Positions 22,822-31,927 of a stretch of DNA of 64,000 nt are shown here, piece after piece. Every line of letters begins with the position of its first letter. Positions within the stretch are counted from its first letter, which is position 1. The position numbers and the translations under genes were made by a program. This DNA comes from Bathynomus jamesi (Eukaryota > Arthropoda > Malacostraca > Isopoda > Cirolanidae), in NCBI GenBank assembly GCA_023014485.1, contig JAJOZX010005617.1, forward strand, positions 153,501 through 217,500, in the 5' to 3' direction. The notes beneath the pieces are model-generated. The model did no database searches. It worked only from the letters and a program-made list of their open reading frames with translations, and was not told where the DNA came from.

Positions 22822-22864
22822 ATATTACATCGTAATACGCCAGATAATTTTTTGGAACACCCTG
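22413..22864. mobile_element. 452-bp MITE carrying a tRNA-like hairpin
   Basis: Outer ends CAGGGTGTTCCAAAAAA and TTTTTTGGAACACCCTG flank a second pair, CGATTACGATGTAATATATA against ATATTACATCGTAAT. A third pair, GAACGAAACAAATGA against TCATTTGTTTCGTTC, encloses the tRNA-like sequence at 22619-22695. These are three nested inverted repeats around one tRNA-like apex. Confidence 0.7.
22619..22695 (-). ncRNA. tRNA-like sequence (pseudo-tRNA) inside a MITE
   Basis: On the minus strand an A box TGGTGTAATGG and a B box GGTTCGATTCC are near-perfect pol III signals. TCTGA pairs with TCGGA around a seven-base loop CCGGCAA, which would give anticodon GGC (Ala). CCCGGG/CCCGGG forms the T arm. Position 33 is C rather than the universal U, and the inner acceptor stem does not pair (GGCCCAT against GGTTACC). 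It is therefore probably not a working tRNA but may still drive pol III transcription. Flanking GAGG/CCTC pairing belongs to the MITE. Confidence 0.55.
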
Positions 22865-23108
22865 TAGATTAAACGTTATTGGAATTGCCGCATATATCGA
22901 ACGCCTGAATTTATTTCTGGCCATTATATAATCTCAATCCATCTCAATCTGTCTTTTCATCTGCGTGTCTGCGCCTGCAGCCAATTTCTAAGTTTATACG
23001 AGCTTTGTAAAATCAACCTATACCCGAATTTACCCAAATTTACAAACTAACCTAAACACTGATTCAAAATTCTGTTATTAGTTTAAAAAAATATATATAC
23101 TGTTCATA

Positions 23109-24330
23109 CAGGGTGTCCCAGAAGTCTGGACTCATAGGGAAAATAGACATTATATTTTTAAAGTGAAACAAACGCATTTCTAATGTCAGTTTTACATATT
23201 TCAGGAAAGAAAATACCCTCATGGCTCAGTATACCAATCAAGAGTGGGTGGAACTGGTATTGCTACATGTTTCCGGAAAAAGCCAGAGGGAAGCATGTTC
23301 GTGAAATAACTAACATGCCTCCTCTAATAGACAGAGTTTATTTCCACAACAGTTTCGATGCCCACTGGCATCCTCTTCAGGTGGATACAAAAACACGAAT
23401 GAACCAAAAACAAGAGGGAAAACAGTCCAGGGACCATTAAGAAATTCGCACCTAGGTTAGATCCCGTTCTCCCGACACTGGAAGGGTATTTTTATTAAAG
23501 GGACCCACTTATAAGTACATTCGCACAAATTTAAAACTATCTTGTTCTATACATACAGATTCTATTTTTTATTTTTTTAATAGAACAAGAAGATAGTTTT
23601 AATTTGTGCGAATGTACTTATAAGCGGGACCCTTTAATAAAGATGTCCTTCTGGGGTCGGGGGAACGGGATCTAGCCTAGGTGCGAATTTCTTAATGGTC
23701 TCTGGATTGTTTCCTTCTCGCCTTTTTCATTTGTTTTTCGGTTTATAATTTCTGTATAATAAACAACAATGTAATAATCAATGTAATAATATATTTATAA
23801 TTTCTGTAGTAAATAATAAATGTAATAAATATGTAGAAAAAAATAATTAAAAAAATAATAGAATCTGTATGTATAGAACAAGTAGATAGTTTTAAATTTG
23901 TGCGAATGTACTTATAAGCGGGTCCCTTTAATAAAAATGTCCTTCCAGTGTCGGGAGAACGGGATCTAACCTAGGTGCGAATTTCTTAGTGGTCCCTGGA
24001 CTGTTTTCCCTCTTGTTTTTGGTTCATTCGTTTTTTTGTATTCACCCGAAGAGGATGCCAGTGGGCATCGAAACTATTGTGGAAATAAACTCTGTCTATT
24101 AGAGTGGGTTTTTATTATCATATTTTGACCTTCACGTAGAAAAAAGTGGTTTTTTGCATTTATGACATACCTCCCTCTCGCTTTTTCCGGAAACATGTAG
24201 CAATACTAGTTCCACTTTCTCTTCATTGGTATACTGAGCCATGAGGGTATTTTCTTTCCTGAAATATGTAAAACTGACATTAGAAATATGTTTGCTTCAC
24301 TTTAAAAATGTCTACTTTCCCTATGAGTCA
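23109..24330. mobile_element. 1.2-kb rearranged fold-back element with a mariner N-terminus
   Basis: The left end CAGGGTGTCCCAGAAGTC is followed by a region that recurs inverted near 24180-24325 (for example GTTTTACATATTTCAGGAAA and its inverse). Both arms encode the start of a mariner-type transposase, MAQYTNQEWVELVLLH, at about 23221 plus strand and about 24243 minus strand. The middle holds three copies of an AATTCGCACCTAGGTTAGAT region (about 23448, 23690 and 23978) in two orientations, and hammerhead-like motifs at 23343-23394 and 24040-24090. The right end lacks the terminal repeat. Confidence 0.6.
23343..23394 (-). ncRNA. hammerhead-like motif
   Basis: Minus strand: CCAC, then the core CTGAAGA, one extra G, stem GATGCC-AGTG-GGCATC, then GAAAC, T, GTT and GTGG. 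CCAC/GTGG would form stem I and AC/GT a 2-bp stem III with cleavage after the final T. The order matches the hammerhead core CUGANGA...GAAA...UH. The extra base between core and stem II is a departure from the standard fold. Confidence 0.5.
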
Positions 24331-24455
24331 CGAAAGTCAAGTTTGTTGCCTTTCCTCTTGAGTTGGCCTGGTGAAGTAGAGAATTGGTTTCCTGTGTTCT
24401 CCGGTTTATGTGGAATTGTTCTGAGTCAGGCGTTTCGTCTTTTTTTTAATATACA

Positions 24456-24495
<40 letters not shown>

Positions 24496-24530
24496 ATTAT
24501 TTCACGAAAGTAACACGTGAAAAATATTTA

Positions 24531-24648
24531 TGATGAATAAAACCACGAAGGAAAGGAAACACAAAATGGTGCTCAGTGTTCCTGAGGATGTCATTAGACG
24601 AAAGCGCTTGAGCACCATTTTGTGTTTCCTTTCCTTCGTGGTTTTATT

Positions 24649-24655
<7 letters not shown>
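24531..24655 (+). repeat. 45-bp-stem hairpin with a hammerhead-like apex
   Basis: GATGAATAAAACCACGAAGG...AAATGGTGCTCA is mirrored perfectly by TGAGCACCATTT...CTTCGTGGTTTTATTCATC. The apex at 24574-24617 reads GTGTTC-CTGAGGA-T-GTC-ATTA-GAC-GAAA-GCGCTT-GAGCAC. This is a hammerhead-like core with stem II GTC/GAC and stem I GTGTTC/GAGCAC containing one G-U pair. An AT microsatellite begins at its right foot. Confidence 0.6.

Positions 24656-24706
<51 letters not shown>
24653..24706. repeat. (AT)n microsatellite
   Basis: 54-bp AT run. Confidence 0.95.
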
Positions 24707-24709
<3 letters not shown>

Positions 24710-24928
24710 GAGAGGGGCGACAAGCTTGACCTTCGTGAAATGAGGAATCATCGCGCGGAACCGTTGTAAGGTTGTGTATAGTAGTATGGTGTCAAAAAGG
24801 TAGAGTGCAGAAATGTTACGTAATGTTGCATGATGACGTAATATTGCATAATGTAAACATAATTCCAGGGTTCGTCTGAATAATGACATATTTGCTTTGC
24901 GTAAGTTTCTTGTATTTTTCATATATAT

Positions 24929-24986
<58 letters not shown>

Positions 24987-25029
24987 TAGTATGGTGTCAA
25001 AAAGGTAGAGTGCAGTGCAATTGCAAAAG

Positions 25030-25135
25030 TGCCACATCCCACACACCCCTTTGTTGCAAGAGTGCCACCCCACCCCCTTTGTTGCAAGAGTGCCACCCCA
25101 CCCCTTTTTTGCAAGAGCGCCACCCCCCTTTGTTG
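25030..25135. repeat. about 27-bp tandem repeat, four units
   Basis: CCCTTTGTTGCAAGAGTGCC units repeat with minor changes. The mirrored array in the other arm is at about 40540-40635. Confidence 0.7.
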
Positions 25136-25451
25136 GTAAAAAAGAAAAAAGAAAAAGAAAGAAAGAGGGGGTATGCAACTTGTAGGCGGAGTTCTCGCCC
25201 AAGCTATTCCCCCCAAAGGGGCAGAAAGGAAGAGATAGTAAGAGAGGAAGAGAGAAAGAGGGGTATCCAACTTGGAGGCGGAGTTCTCCCCAAAGCTGAA
25301 CCCCCCCAAAGAGGTATACCTAACCTAAGAGGCCTCTATGGGGGGGAAGGGGTTTCCTCACCACCCAAAGGGCCATTAAAAAGAAAGGACCAGAGGTCCT
25401 TGCTCTGGCGGCTGCCCGAGCTCTTGTCGGAGTCTTCTGCCATACACCGCC

Positions 25452-25458
25452 TTTTATA
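25452..25458 (-). promoter_or_regulatory. TATA box of repeated leader, distal left copy
   Basis: TATAAAA on the minus strand, followed by GGCGGTGTATGGCAGAAGAC and the twin hairpins GCTCGGGC/GCCCGAGC-type and AAGGACC/GGTCCTT at about 25388-25424. Same layout as at 27312 and in both right-arm copies. The first-stem loop differs slightly here. The promoter role is inferred. Confidence 0.5.
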
Positions 25459-25707
25459 GAGCCCCCAAACAGCCAGTTGGCTGAGTTGCCAGATAACGCC
25501 ATGTATTTAATTATTATTCACCAGTTGGCTGCTGAGTTGCCAGATTCGTTATTTATTTTAAATAAGCTTATGTTACAGCTGGCTGAGCTGTCAGCCTCGT
25601 TACTTATCTATTCAATTACTCTGTTTTAGAAAATGATATAAACGTGTTCAAGGAGTAAATAAAACACCATTACAACGTTCTGCTTATTAAATATTGGATA
25701 TACAATA

Positions 25708-25744
<37 letters not shown>

Positions 25745-26092
25745 CAAATAATAGAACGGGGAAAATATAATCATGCAAATCATAGTATTAACTAAATATT
25801 AGAAAAATATATTTATATTAATTATATATAGTCGTACAAAATATGGAAAATATATAATCATACAAATATTAGAAAAATATTAGAAAAATATATAGTTATA
25901 TCAAATATTAGTACAGGAAAAATATATTTAAATTAATTATATATATATACTCGTACAAAACATAGTATTAAAAAATTTTTTAGAAAAATATATAGTTATA
26001 TTATCAAAAGTTATATTATCAAATATTGGTACAGGAAAATATATACAAAACGTACAATCACATTATTATTACAGTAAAAATATATATTGTCT

Positions 26093-26389
26093 TTACCGCC
26101 TACGGTGCAAAACGCTAAATTCGAAGGTGATTGACGCTACATCAACATCGCCATTACTCTGCACGATGTGGTAAAACCGCCCAAGCATCACCTCACCGTT
26201 TAACTGACACGTCGGTTTATATTCAATTTAAAGGGCTTTCATATCGTTCAATACTATTTTTGTACCCACTTTACACTCGGCAGGTAAGGTGCCCTTAAGC
26301 GCTGCTAAAATACTATCAAAAGCACGCGCAAAAACGTCATCCTCGGGCGTACCGAGCTTTTCAATCGTGAACTCTTCTTCACTCGACAT
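26093..26389 (-). pseudogene. paralogue 2 of the cassette ORF, left copy, nonsense-broken
   Basis: The ATG at 26389 lies inside the last codons of the 147-residue ORF, an 11-nt overlap. The frame matches the 122-residue ORF at 29130-29498 (EFTIEKLG start, VLNDMKAL block, EFSIL end). Here a TAA at 26228-26230 truncates it after 53 codons, while the right-arm copy has a sense codon at that site. The 9-residue GVY...NNV stretch of paralogue 1 is missing. Function unknown. Confidence 0.6.
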
Positions 26390-26822
26390 AGCGACAATTG
26401 AAATAAGCTTCCAAGTCGCAACGGCAGCTATCCACTATATAGAGATACAGCTCTTCGGGATGAACCGTGTAGGCGAGCTCTGCACGGTACCTCTCAAGCG
26501 TTTTGTACCAAAGCTCAGGATATTTCGAAGAATCTAAACCTTTTAAATACGCGTCCAGAGCTAACCCGTTCTCTCCCTGCTCATTCCTACATTCAACAAA
26601 TCCGTCGAGCAGAGCGGTGTAAGCGTACTCAAGTACTGTATCAAAATAAATCATGTCTGAGATGCGTGTGTCTAATATAGGTTTCAGCTTACGGAATCCA
26701 ACGATCTCAAACATTCTGTCTAGGATGAAACGGTTCCGTGTAGGAACAAGAACGGCATTATCAGCCGTGTTCTTCCACAGCAATCGTATATCAACGCATG
26801 GTTGATTGTTATTTACACTCAA
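26379..26822 (-). CDS. unknown 147-residue ORF, left copy
   Basis: Open and almost identical in both arms, with three amino-acid changes: F/L, L/I and R/G. The first triplet of the open frame is TTG. No in-frame ATG occurs before residue 34, so it either starts internally, uses a non-ATG start, or is an exon joined to upstream sequence. Predicted soluble and mixed-charge, with Tyr-rich helical-looking stretches (DTVLEYAYTALLDGF, AELAYTVHPEELYLYIVDS). I recognise no family. Its end overlaps the ATG of the next ORF by 11 nt, a compact arrangement more typical of viruses or mobile elements than of host genes. Confidence 0.55.
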   Translation of the reverse strand: MSVNNNQPCVDIRLLWKNTADNAVLVPTRNRFILDRMFEIVGFRKLKPILDTRISDMIYFDTVLEYAYTALLDGFVECRNEQGENGLALDAYLKGLDSSKYPELWYKTLERYRAELAYTVHPEELYLYIVDSCRCDLEAYFNCRYVE

Positions 26823-26849
26823 TGTACAAACAACGGTATATGAGGAGGC

Positions 26850-27032
26850 TTAACTAATCACCTCTCTTATTATACCTACGTCAGCTGGTATTTTATAGCG
26901 GTCCTCAGCCCACCTCTCAACTACCGCGAAGATTTTATGCATCTCCTCAAGATTTAAATAAATAACGTTGCGCTTGCTCGCTGGTCTACTGTTCGTTTCA
27001 AGCACACAGTTAATGGTGCCGGTTTCCCGCCT
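26850..27032 (-). CDS. unknown about 60-residue ORF segment, left copy
   Basis: Within a 104-codon open frame (26850-27164) only the last about 60 codons look like protein: INCVLETNSRP, then NVIYLNLEEMHKIFAVVERW and IPADVGIIREVIS before the stop. The first 44 codons are read through the pyrimidine-rich leader repeat. The same fusion of leader and coding sequence occurs in the right arm. Possibly a 5'-truncated gene. Confidence 0.4.
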   Translation of the reverse strand, partial: RRETGTINCVLETNSRPASKRNVIYLNLEEMHKIFAVVERWAEDRYKIPADVGIIREVIS

Positions 27033-27195
27033 GAACACACGCAACAGGCGGAGTTCTCCCCAAGCTATTCCCCCCAAAGGGACAGAAAGGAAGAGATAGC
27101 AAGAGAAGGAGAAAGAAAGAGGGGTATGCAACTTGGAGGCGGAGTTCTCCCCCAAGCTAAACACCCCAAAGGGGTATACCTAACCTAAGAGGCCT

Positions 27196-27381
27196 CTATG
27201 GGAGGGAAAGTGTTTTCTCACCACCCAAAAGACCATTAAAAAGAAAGGACCAGAGGTCCTTGCTCGGGCGGCTGCCCGAGCTCTTGTGGGAGTCTTCTGC
27301 CATACACTGCCTTTTATAGAGTCCCAAGCAGCCAGTTGGCTGAGTTGCCGGATAACGCCATGTATTTAATTCATCAGCCAA
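27196..27381 (-). promoter_or_regulatory. TATA box plus twin-hairpin leader, proximal left copy
   Basis: TATAAAA at 27318-27312 (minus) is followed about 37 nt on by GCTCGGGC-GGCT-GCCCGAGC-type and AAGGACC-TCT-GGTCCTT hairpins, then by a pyrimidine-rich tract and the ORF group at 27032-26093. The hairpins would sit at the 5' end of any transcript started about 30 nt below the TATA box. Inferred promoter and leader. Confidence 0.5.
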
Positions 27382-27399
27382 TAGAAGGCTGAACTGCCA

Positions 27400-27645
27400 G
27401 TTTGCGTTTCACACCGCACTAGACCTACAGTTTAATGTGGAATCAGAAATACATCTCGGCAGGGAATGATTGCCATCTCTTTCACATCAACCCACCGAAT
27501 TACTCATTTTGACAAAGATTAAGGTTTTCACACCACACTAGACCTACAGTTTAACATGGAATCAGAAATACACCTTGTCAGGGAATGATTGCTTACTCTT
27601 TCACATCAGCCCACCGAATTGCTCATTTTGACAAAGATTAAGCTT
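27400..27645 (-). repeat. two tandem SINE-tail units, left arm
   Basis: Two about 119-bp units with CATTCCCTG, TTAAACTGTAGGTCTAGTGT and AATGAG(T/C)AATTCGGTGGG blocks on the minus strand. The right arm has six. Confidence 0.75.
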
Positions 27646-28228
27646 TCTTCTTGTCCTTGTATCTCCCTCATGTACACCTTTCACATTGTGTCCGACAACA
27701 CAGTAACACTTTCCAAAATTGTTGTGAAAGATGCAAAAAGTGTAATGAAAAAGAACAGCTTCAGAGTTCATTCACACCATGCGTACACTTATCCCATGTA
27801 CGCAGTGTACACCTTCCACATTGTGTCCGACACACTATTTTTTTCTACGCGAGAGAATACACATCTGAAATCCACAGCTTGCACAGCTGAACTGAGTACG
27901 CAGGGGTAGAGATATCCCCAGGTAGTAGCAGGATTCACTTTTTTTAGGCGTAAATGGCTTGTTCAGGTTGAGTTGAAAGATACCACTTTTTATTTTAACT
28001 GTTCAGATATACATTATTATGGAGAGTTACCAGATACCCCTTTTTATTTAAATTGTTCAGGTATACATTATTAGGTTGGCTGGATTGTACCATTTATTTA
28101 ATTAACTCTTAAAAGTTGGCTTATAATTCCGCTAGTAGGTTTAGAAGGCGTAACCAACCATTTGGTATAGTTGTTTACAACCAAAAGAATTAAATAAAAC
28201 ATTACATCATTCTGTTTATTATAAATAC

Positions 28229-28655
28229 TAGTACAGTTCCCGTCGCTTCGCTGACGGTTAGACAGGCTAAACTACAGAAAAGAACGCAGCCGTGAAAATT
28301 TTGAGCTTCACATTGTGTCAACATTTCTGAATCTGGTATCTCCCAAAACCTCCTCACCCCCATTCATGCAACTTGGGGGCTAACCCCCTCCCCCATTACC
28401 CCGACCCCTCCCCATTACCCCACCCATCCCCCATTACCCCCACCCCCACCCTTCCCCCATTACTGCCCGGGATAAATTTCACAAACAGACAAACAGACAG
28501 GCTAAACTACAAAAAAGAACACAGTCATGAAAATCTTGAGCTTCACATTGCCGCCCGTAATACAATTTCTGAATTTTTTCTCACAATTTTTTCTCACAAT
28601 TTCTGAAAGTGTGACGGACGGACGGACGGACAGCTCTCTTATTATAATATAGATA
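28229..28655. mobile_element. SINE-like insertion present only in the left arm
   Basis: Sequence from CTAGTACAGTTCCCGTCGCT to TTATTATAATATAGATA interrupts TTATTATAAATA/TAGAAAATAA, which is continuous in the right arm near 36074. Inside are C-rich tandem repeats (28385-28465), a duplicated GACAGGCTAAACTAC block and a GACGGACGGACGGACAG tract. This style of end resembles RTE-related short elements common in arthropods, an attribution from memory. Confidence 0.65.
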
Positions 28656-28763
28656 TAGAAAATAAATATACATTTGAATGATCAATTAAAAATAATAATA
28701 GTTTAAGAAATATGAACGAGGTATATGCATATAATCAAAAATATATCCGTCAATATACAGGAG

Positions 28764-28816
<53 letters not shown>

Positions 28817-29091
28817 ATTATGGAGATATATAGAAAATAAATATACATTGGAATGATCAAAATACAAAAATAAAAAATAAGAAATAATATAACCATCAAC
28901 ATAGCAGAAATATAAACACAACTAAATAAATAAATACATACACTTTATCTTCTACAGCGCAAAATAAAAAATAAGAAATAATATAACCATCAATATAGCA
29001 GAAATATATATACACACAATTATGTTAAATACATACACTTTATCTTCTACCGCGCAAAATCAGAAATCGTATAGCCATCAATATAGCAGAA

Positions 29092-29129
<38 letters not shown>

Positions 29130-29498
29130 CTATGTTAAATACATTTCACTTTTTTTTTTCAAAATACTGAACTCGCACTTATTCGAGTCTACATTTACAT
29201 CATTATTGCTCTGCATTACGCAGTGTACGCGGTTTAATAATATTTCACCGCTTAAAGTATAGGGAAACCTGTACTCGCTATGAAGGGCCTTCATATCGTT
29301 CAGTACTACTTTTGTTCCCACTTTACATCCGGTTGGTAAGTTATCTTTAAATACGGCTAGAATACAATCAAAAGCACGCACAAAGAGTTCATCGCTAGTC
29401 ACATTATTAAACACAAGTATATAAACACCCCTTTCCAATCGAGGGTTTATTTCTACCGACCCGAGCTTTTCAATCGTGAACTCATCTTCACTCAACAT
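29130..29498 (-). CDS. unknown 122-residue cassette ORF (paralogue 1), left copy
   Basis: Starts ATG-TTG-AGT (MLSEDEFTIEKLGS). Conserved blocks with paralogue 2 at 26093-26389 are EFTIEKLG, RAFD(C/S)ILA, GTK(V/I)VLNDMKAL, LNG/LSGE and EFSIL near the end. No recognised family. It is intact in both arms with a few amino-acid changes. The 3' end runs into a (CA)n tract at 29094-29128, so the last residues may be non-genuine. Confidence 0.55.
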   Translation of the reverse strand: MLSEDEFTIEKLGSVEINPRLERGVYILVFNNVTSDELFVRAFDCILAVFKDNLPTGCKVGTKVVLNDMKALHSEYRFPYTLSGEILLNRVHCVMQSNNDVNVDSNKCEFSILKKKSEMYLT

Positions 29499-29586
29499 AG
29501 CGGTAATTGAAATAATCTTCTAAGTCGTTACGACAACTGCTCGTTATAGGCAGTTTTATTTTTTTACCACTCACCATTTCCACAAA

Positions 29587-29883
29587 CTAAACATCTTCAC
29601 ACTCCGGCGCACTATTTGAGAGGAACATATGCCCATATTTTTCCTTTTTATTTAACAGACGATACTCGTCTCTAAAGTCTGCTAAAAACTCACGCAGGGC
29701 ACTAGCAACAACCTCACTACGAACCTCATCATGATATACATTAATATAGTGGTAAAAATACTTAAGATTGTCCATGATGACGAGATTCACATTTTCAACC
29801 GAAGTGTACGAGTACTCGACATGGTGTAGCATGATATAATACCGTTTATCACACCACTCATCCACAAGGCTCACTATCCATAT
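29587..29883 (-). CDS. unknown ORF following a TAG in the same frame, left copy
   Basis: 95 residues from the first possible GTG, or 98 from directly after the TAG that ends the upstream ORF at 29884. It is in the same frame as that ORF with no other stop between, so the two may be one gene with a nonsense codon or a readthrough codon. Segments such as MDNLKYFYHYINVYHDEVRS and ALREFLADFRDEYRLLNKK look helical. No family recognised. In the right arm it has a 2-bp loss and a 243-bp deletion. Confidence 0.5.
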   Translation of the reverse strand: MWIVSLVDEWCDKRYYIMLHHVEYSYTSVENVNLVIMDNLKYFYHYINVYHDEVRSEVVASALREFLADFRDEYRLLNKKEKYGHMFLSNSAPECEDV

Positions 29884-30177
29884 CTACTGCTTCTCTTCTG
29901 CACGCGTTGTTTCTTTTACTTCACGGTATATGTGAGACTTTATAAAGCTTAGGTCTACAGCATACTTCAATACATCGTCTATGCAACGAAAGCCTACAAC
30001 GCTCTCACCAGAATAACCATAGAGTATTTGTACATCTTGATCCTTCGCACGATCCAATGTGGTTTTAAAAGAGGCAGAGGAGGGAGGAATAGGAAGTTTT
30101 TCGGTATCCACCACATCTTGACACTTTGCTGAATACCATTTCATAAACGTTGAACAAGCAATATTAAAGGTAGCCAT
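29884..30177 (-). CDS. unknown 97-residue ORF, left copy
   Basis: Good start context (GAAAATGG). Begins MATFNIACSTFMKWYSAKCQ and ends ETTRAEEKQ before TAG. Five amino-acid differences from the right-arm copy, all outside the central SGESVVGFRC stretch except one change in it. A leader beginning CCTGG..CCCTGCGT lies upstream at 30178-30255, and a related leader lies at 27840-27925, showing the start region was duplicated. Function unknown. Confidence 0.55.
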   Translation of the reverse strand: MATFNIACSTFMKWYSAKCQDVVDTEKLPIPPSSASFKTTLDRAKDQDVQILYGYSGESVVGFRCIDDVLKYAVDLSFIKSHIYREVKETTRAEEKQ

Positions 30178-31584
30178 TTTCTTCTACGCGGGCGAATACA
30201 CGTCTGAGCTCAAGGGTTTACTGCAATCAACTGACCACGCAGGGAATCCCAGGTAACGCTAATTGAAACATGATTTATTTAATAAACGAAATATTCAAGT
30301 CATATATATTTACAAATACATGTAATAAATAAGTTAACAATAGACACATCAAAAATTATATTCAAGACATATATATTTACAAACACGTCTAATAAATAAG
30401 TTAACAATAGATACATCAAAGATTATATTCAAGGTGTATATATATATATATTTACAAATACGTGTGATAAATAAGTTAACAATTGAAATTATGTTAACAC
30501 AAGAAATAACAGAAAACAAGAAAAAACAAATGCATAGATTAACAAAATGTATTTAAGGTTGCGTATTATATAAACTAATTATATATATCATCCGTAATGT
30601 CGATGATGGGGTGCTGTACCTCATCGTCATTCTATAATATATATATATCACAACCTTCCTACATCACTACGTCTCTACCCCATTACCTCACTAACTCATT
30701 AGCCATAACTATCCAATAGTAACCTACATTACTACCTCTCCACTACAGTACCTCATACCTTTCCACCACAGTACCTCACAACCCATAACTAACCTAAACT
30801 AACCGCAATTTAATGCAGTTCACCTCATAACCTAACCTAATCACTGCCAGGTCTAACTCTCACTACCTCTCTATCCACTACCTCACAACCTTCCTACATC
30901 ACTACACCCTCTCTAACCCATTACAGCACCATTACACTAACTCAATACCTTTTTGCCTCTCTACTCACTACATCATTACCGCACTACCCATAGCTAGCCG
31001 AGAGTAGCCTAACCTAAATTAATTTTTATAGCTTTCGATATCTGTACAAGCGTAACCTCACCTAGCCTAATGTGGGAAGTAATAGACGCTAATAATCTAG
31101 CCTACGCTTTCTTCTCTTTCTATTCATTATGATTACCATTAGTAAGGTACAGATTCAAGATTGAATTATTTCTTTTAACTTTGATCAAACTGTTTCACGT
31201 TAAAAATGTTCCTCTGCGGAGGCAATAAAACGTATAAGGTGGAGCGAAAAACTTGACCTCACAACCCATCTAATTCAATACCTCTCTACCCACTACATCA
31301 CTACCTCTCTACCCCATTACCTCTCTAACTCACCGCTTCTAATGACAGAGTTAACTCAATGCAACTTTATTTTATTTTTTAATCTGGGTTATATTTCTTA
31401 TCTTTCTTCGTAAAATTGAAATGAATCTCAAAGATTTTTTCCTGAAAAGCTGTCACGCTCCCCAAAGGCATATTCAAATAAAAATACTGTAACTAAACTA
31501 CTTGTCACTAAAAAGAAAAACAAAAAAATATTAGGCAACATTATGCGATCCTATATATATAGGCAATTGGCCACAATTAAATAG

Positions 31585-31660
31585 TGAAACGCTGTGGTCG
31601 AAGTTAAGCGACATTGGGTTTGTGTGGTTGATGGACGGGTGACCATCCTCTGCATCCAGA
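31585..31660 (+). repeat. 5S rRNA-derived SINE head, left arm
   Basis: TCGAAGTTAAGCGACATTGG then GATGGACGGGTGACCATCC match 5S rRNA boxes: A (AAGTTAAGC), intermediate element, and C (GATGGGTGACC). Sequence before and after does not continue as 5S, so it is a SINE-like derivative. Mirrored at 33431-33500. Confidence 0.6.
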
Positions 31661-31927
31661 TGATATAGTGGTCAGGGGAAATGCAATGGCCCCTCCTTCC
31701 TCTATAAAAGAAAAATTTAGTTTTCGAATCTGTACTCATCTGGATGAAGGGATATTCAATCGATATTTTATTAAATTAACTTAACCTAACATAACATTGC
31801 CTAGCCGGGTATAATAAAACCTAACATAGCGTACTAAACTAAACCTAACATTTCCCAGAATATGCACTAGACAGTTTCCCTCAGAAGTAAATTTCATGAA
31901 CTAAACATTTTATAGTGGTTTTATTGT

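Noticed and set aside
24502..24985. Open frames made of IYIYIY repeats
   Set aside because: They are translations of (AT)n microsatellites and occur at every AT tract in the window.
30600..31200. CACTACCTCTCTACC-type degenerate repeats as a regulatory array
   Set aside because: Pyrimidine-biased and irregular with no fixed period. Treated as part of the inverted-repeat arm.
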